Part shown: one piece after another, positions 4,301 to 5,739 of the stretch | Layout of the letters: each line of letters opens with the position of its first letter | Position numbering within the stretch: position 1 is the first letter of the stretch | Origin: Parcubacteria group bacterium | GTDB lineage: Bacteria > Patescibacteriota > Minisyncoccia > Minisyncoccales > CG1-02-41-26 | Assembly: GCA_013203565.1 (NCBI GenBank) | Contig: JABMPZ010000017.1 | Span: 1-5,739 of the forward strand | Direction: 5' to 3' | Length of the DNA: 5,739 nucleotides | Notes under the pieces: model-generated | What the model saw: the letters and a program-made list of their open reading frames with translations, nothing else | What the model was told of the DNA's origin: nothing | Database searches by the model: none | Made by a program: the position numbers and the translations under genes

Positions 4301-4651
4301 ATGGGATTATTTGCTAAAGAAAATATAAACAATAAAGAATTACTAGAAGCTATTATGAGGATGAATGAACAAATAAAATCTGTTGATGGACGGTTGACTT
4401 TTGATATAAAAATTGATAATGAGGGCTGGATAGCAAGATGTAGAGAGTTTGACGGTATTACTACTGCAGGAACAAATAATAACCCGCTACAAGAAGAAAT
4501 TATGCAGTCATTGATTGATGCTGTTAAAACTGCTTTCCACATACCAATAAGCAAATTAAAAATCCAAAATAATGAATTGCAAAAGTTTCCAGAATTTCCA
4601 AAGATTAGATATAAAAAAGAGTTTCAAATGCAGGAGTTTCAAATGAATTAA
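4301..4651 (+). CDS. HicB-like antitoxin
   Basis: 116 residues. The middle, LTFDIKIDNEGWIARCREFDG followed by ITTAGTNNNP and a helix EEIMQSLIDAVKTAF, matches the HicB partial RNase-H fold (beta strand, acidic turn, W/Y-x-A-x-C strand, G-T turn, long helix). HicB antitoxins bind HicA and often repress their own promoter. The N-terminus (1-28) is a charged helix and the C-terminus a short basic tail rather than a clear ribbon-helix-helix DNA-binding domain. The tail contains a 15-base tandem duplication (4619-4630 and 4634-4645) giving EFQM twice. The gene precedes the toxin, the reverse of the common hicA-hicB order. No Shine-Dalgarno is close to ATG 4301. Assignment rests on pattern and on the neighbour, not a search. 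Confidence 0.62.
   Translation: MGLFAKENINNKELLEAIMRMNEQIKSVDGRLTFDIKIDNEGWIARCREFDGITTAGTNNNPLQEEIMQSLIDAVKTAFHIPISKLKIQNNELQKFPEFPKIRYKKEFQMQEFQMN
4619..4645 (+). repeat. Tandem 12-of-15-base duplication at the 3' end of the HicB-like gene
   Basis: GAGTTTCAAATG occurs at 4619-4630 and again at 4634-4645, in frame, producing EFQMQEFQMN at the C-terminus. It is a recent-looking short duplication or slippage event that keeps the frame. Confidence 0.85.
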
Positions 4652-4653
4652 GT

Positions 4654-4659
4654 TATAAT
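4654..4659 (+). promoter_or_regulatory. Perfect TATAAT six bases before the HicA-like start
   Basis: A consensus -10 hexamer ends 6 bases before ATG 4666, placing the expected transcription start on the A of the start codon. No Shine-Dalgarno is present. The -35 position has no good match, so the promoter may be weak or the hexamer fortuitous. It would let the toxin be made apart from the antitoxin. Confidence 0.4.
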
Positions 4660-4665
4660 TTATTT

Positions 4666-4965
4666 ATGAGTGAAGATAGAATCAAACATAAAAAATTATG
4701 GCAACAACTTGGTTGTATAAAGAAAAAGGAGGTTTGGATTAGAGCATCTGAAACGCTCGGGTTAAAGGTTACACAGCCCAAAGGTGGCTCTTCGCATTAT
4801 GCGATTCGTTTTCCCGGTAATGAGAGTTGGGATATAAGAAAAGGTTATATCTGTAATGTGTATGACCCTGTGAGAAAAGATATTAGTGAGTCAATTTTTA
4901 AGAAATTGTTAGACAATGGATACATTGAAGATGATATCTGGAAAGCATTAAAAATGCTAAAGTAA
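4666..4965 (+). CDS. HicA-like toxin (mRNA interferase)
   Basis: 99 residues. LGLKVTQPKGGSSHYAIRFP (32-50) carries the GSSH pattern of HicA, with H44 as the predicted catalytic histidine on a dsRBD-like fold. A strand and loop (56-68) and a C-terminal helical part DISESIFKKLLDNGYIEDDIW follow, matching the HicA layout in which a helix and the 'L..G.....F/W' segment close the domain. HicA toxins cut mRNA and are held inactive by HicB. The N-terminal 30 residues (with KHKKLWQQLGCIKKKEVW) are longer than in short HicA proteins. It lies 14 bases after the HicB-like gene, consistent with one operon. A different dsRBD-fold nuclease is possible. Confidence 0.62.
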   Translation: MSEDRIKHKKLWQQLGCIKKKEVWIRASETLGLKVTQPKGGSSHYAIRFPGNESWDIRKGYICNVYDPVRKDISESIFKKLLDNGYIEDDIWKALKMLK

Positions 4966-5009
4966 TAAAAAAAAGAGGAAAAATCTTGTTATCAACCAGA
5001 GGGAATATT

Positions 5010-5043
5010 CCCAAAACTTCATTAGTTGTGGGTTTTATTTTTT
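5010..5043 (+). terminator. Intrinsic terminator after the HicBA-like pair
   Basis: Bases 5010-5018 (CCCAAAACT) pair with 5024-5032 (AGTTGTGGG) with one mismatch around a 5-base loop. A long T-rich tract beginning TTTTATTTTTTATTTT follows at once. It ends transcription 45 bases past the HicA-like stop. A GGGAATATTCCC palindrome at 5001-5012 overlaps its 5' arm. Confidence 0.75.
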
Positions 5044-5127
5044 ATTTTAATTTATAACATTTTAAATGTTGTTTTTTATTAAGATAGATGTATATAAGAA
5101 GTACCTAAATAAAAATCTAAAAATTAC

Positions 5128-5156
5128 TTGACAATGATACAAAGATATGTTATTAT
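5128..5156 (+). promoter_or_regulatory. Strong sigma70 promoter of the cysteine-rich gene
   Basis: Perfect TTGACA (5128-5133), 17-base spacer, then TATTAT (5151-5156) preceded by TGT, an extended -10. Transcription would start near 5163, giving a leader of about 45 bases to ATG 5209. It is the best-formed plus-strand promoter in the window. Confidence 0.75.
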
Positions 5157-5208
5157 ACAACCATTAATAGTGTGGCTAAGGGAACACTAAGAAAGGATGT
5201 TTCCACAA

Positions 5209-5652
5209 ATGAGAAACCAAAGTAAGGGTAAGTTTAGTGTATTAATTGTTGAAGGAACACAAGAGATCCTGAAAGGCTCAGAAGATTTTGGAAATGAGGA
5301 TAGATCTTCATTTATTGTTTTGGAAAGTCCAGGATCTGTAATGATGAAGGGAGAAAATAAAGAAGTACGTGACATGTGTGAGGATGAAAACGTCTATGGT
5401 TGGACTGAAGGCAAAGTAGAAATTTATGCCCCAACACCTGGTCGGTACATTATAGGAAAATTTGTAGATTCCGTTTCTACAGAGTTTATATGTATGAAGA
5501 TTATACTTATAGATGTAGACAGCGACGGGAATACCATGTCTTGTCATACTAATTGTAGTACTTGTTCTCATGTGTATGGATGTCCTGATGATAAAAATAG
5601 TGGCATGACAGCTTGTGCAAGGTATAGTACCACGATACCGCGCAATATGTAA
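5209..5652 (+). CDS. Hypothetical protein with cysteine-rich C-terminus
   Basis: 147 residues, no recognised family. The N-terminal two thirds alternate short predicted beta strands (FSVLIVEGTQEI, SSFIVLESPGSVMM, GKVEIYAPTPGRYIIGKFVD, FICMKIILIDVDSD). The C-terminus holds C112, C116, C119, C125 and C136 plus H113 and H121, spaced like a small metal-binding or disulfide-bonded knot. There is no signal peptide. I chose ATG 5209 because AAAGGA (5192-5197) lies 11 bases upstream; ATG 5197 overlaps that site, so it would lack one. The strong dedicated promoter and the terminator before it make it a single-gene unit. A redox or zinc-binding role is a guess. Confidence 0.7.
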   Translation: MRNQSKGKFSVLIVEGTQEILKGSEDFGNEDRSSFIVLESPGSVMMKGENKEVRDMCEDENVYGWTEGKVEIYAPTPGRYIIGKFVDSVSTEFICMKIILIDVDSDGNTMSCHTNCSTCSHVYGCPDDKNSGMTACARYSTTIPRNM

Positions 5653-5689
5653 ACTTTAGCGGTAGGTTATAGATAGAAGCTCGTAGGAT

Positions 5690-5709
5690 AGTCCTTTTGT
5701 AAAAGGACT
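5690..5709. terminator. 9-bp hairpin after the cysteine-rich gene
   Basis: AGTCCTTTT (5690-5698) is perfectly complementary to AAAAGGACT (5701-5709), effectively an 8-bp stem with a TGTA loop. It lies 38 bases past the stop codon. What follows on the plus strand is A-rich rather than T-rich, so it is a poor intrinsic terminator and may instead act in mRNA stability or belong to the next unit beyond the window. Confidence 0.45.
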
Positions 5710-5739
5710 TTAAAAAAAGAATAAAAAGTGTGAAAAAAC

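Noticed and set aside
4261..4554. Minus-strand hydrophobic 97-codon frame opposite the HicB-like gene
   Set aside because: The HicB-like pattern on the plus strand is convincing, and the hydrophobicity is the usual antisense effect of charged codons.
5308..5571. Minus-strand frames opposite the cysteine-rich gene
   Set aside because: No promoter or ribosome-binding site; the plus strand has both.
71..5652. TGA recoded as glycine (as in some CPR lineages)
   Set aside because: No real gene uses TGA as stop, but all reach full length without internal TGA and use ordinary Gly codons, so nothing requires recoding.

Overview
The window holds a compact, apparently intact diversity-generating retroelement (DGR) in its left half. 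The right half is a series of small accessory genes: an Fe-S PD-(D/E)XK nuclease, two hypothetical proteins and a HicBA-like toxin-antitoxin pair. Most of the DNA is AT-rich, genes are short and widely spaced, and the DGR target resembles the C-terminally variable proteins known from candidate phyla radiation (CPR/Patescibacteria) genomes. I infer a CPR-like bacterium, but no rRNA or marker gene is present to prove it. All eight genes end in TAA or TAG and read through without internal TGA, so the standard bacterial code is sufficient.

Left half (1-2956). A CTAC tetranucleotide repeat (23-50) lies just past the 3' end of the reverse transcriptase gene (71-1159, minus). The avd accessory gene (1163-1513, plus) starts 3 bases from the RT start and runs the opposite way. 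It ends in a perfect 16-bp hairpin (1511-1547). Next come the template repeat TR (about 1561-1688) and a roughly 300-base hairpin-rich non-coding stretch. Then come a minus-strand intrinsic terminator (1983-2016) and the target gene (2090-2950, minus), whose last 42 codons are the variable repeat VR (2096-2223). Aligning TR to VR base by base gives 17 substitutions in 128 positions. All 17 fall on TR adenines in the sense (minus) strand, and none of the other 96 positions differ. This is the signature of adenine-specific mutagenic retrohoming. A strong promoter (3049-3077, minus) drives the target gene.

Working model, from known DGRs: TR is transcribed on the minus strand, the RT with its Avd partner copies it with errors at A, and the cDNA replaces VR. 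This rewrites surface residues of the predicted C-type-lectin-like C-terminus of the target. The unusual part here is that avd is inverted, so any TR-to-RT transcript would be antisense to avd.

Right half (3107-5739, plus). The Cas4-like nuclease diverges from the target gene. It is followed by a 66-residue hypothetical protein. An intergenic region then carries a promoter-like pair, a perfect DnaA box and a strong Shine-Dalgarno with no obvious gene. After it come the HicB-like/HicA-like pair with a terminator behind it, and a cysteine-rich orphan with its own strong promoter. Several starts lack a Shine-Dalgarno and sit a few bases after a -10-like hexamer, suggesting leaderless mRNAs.
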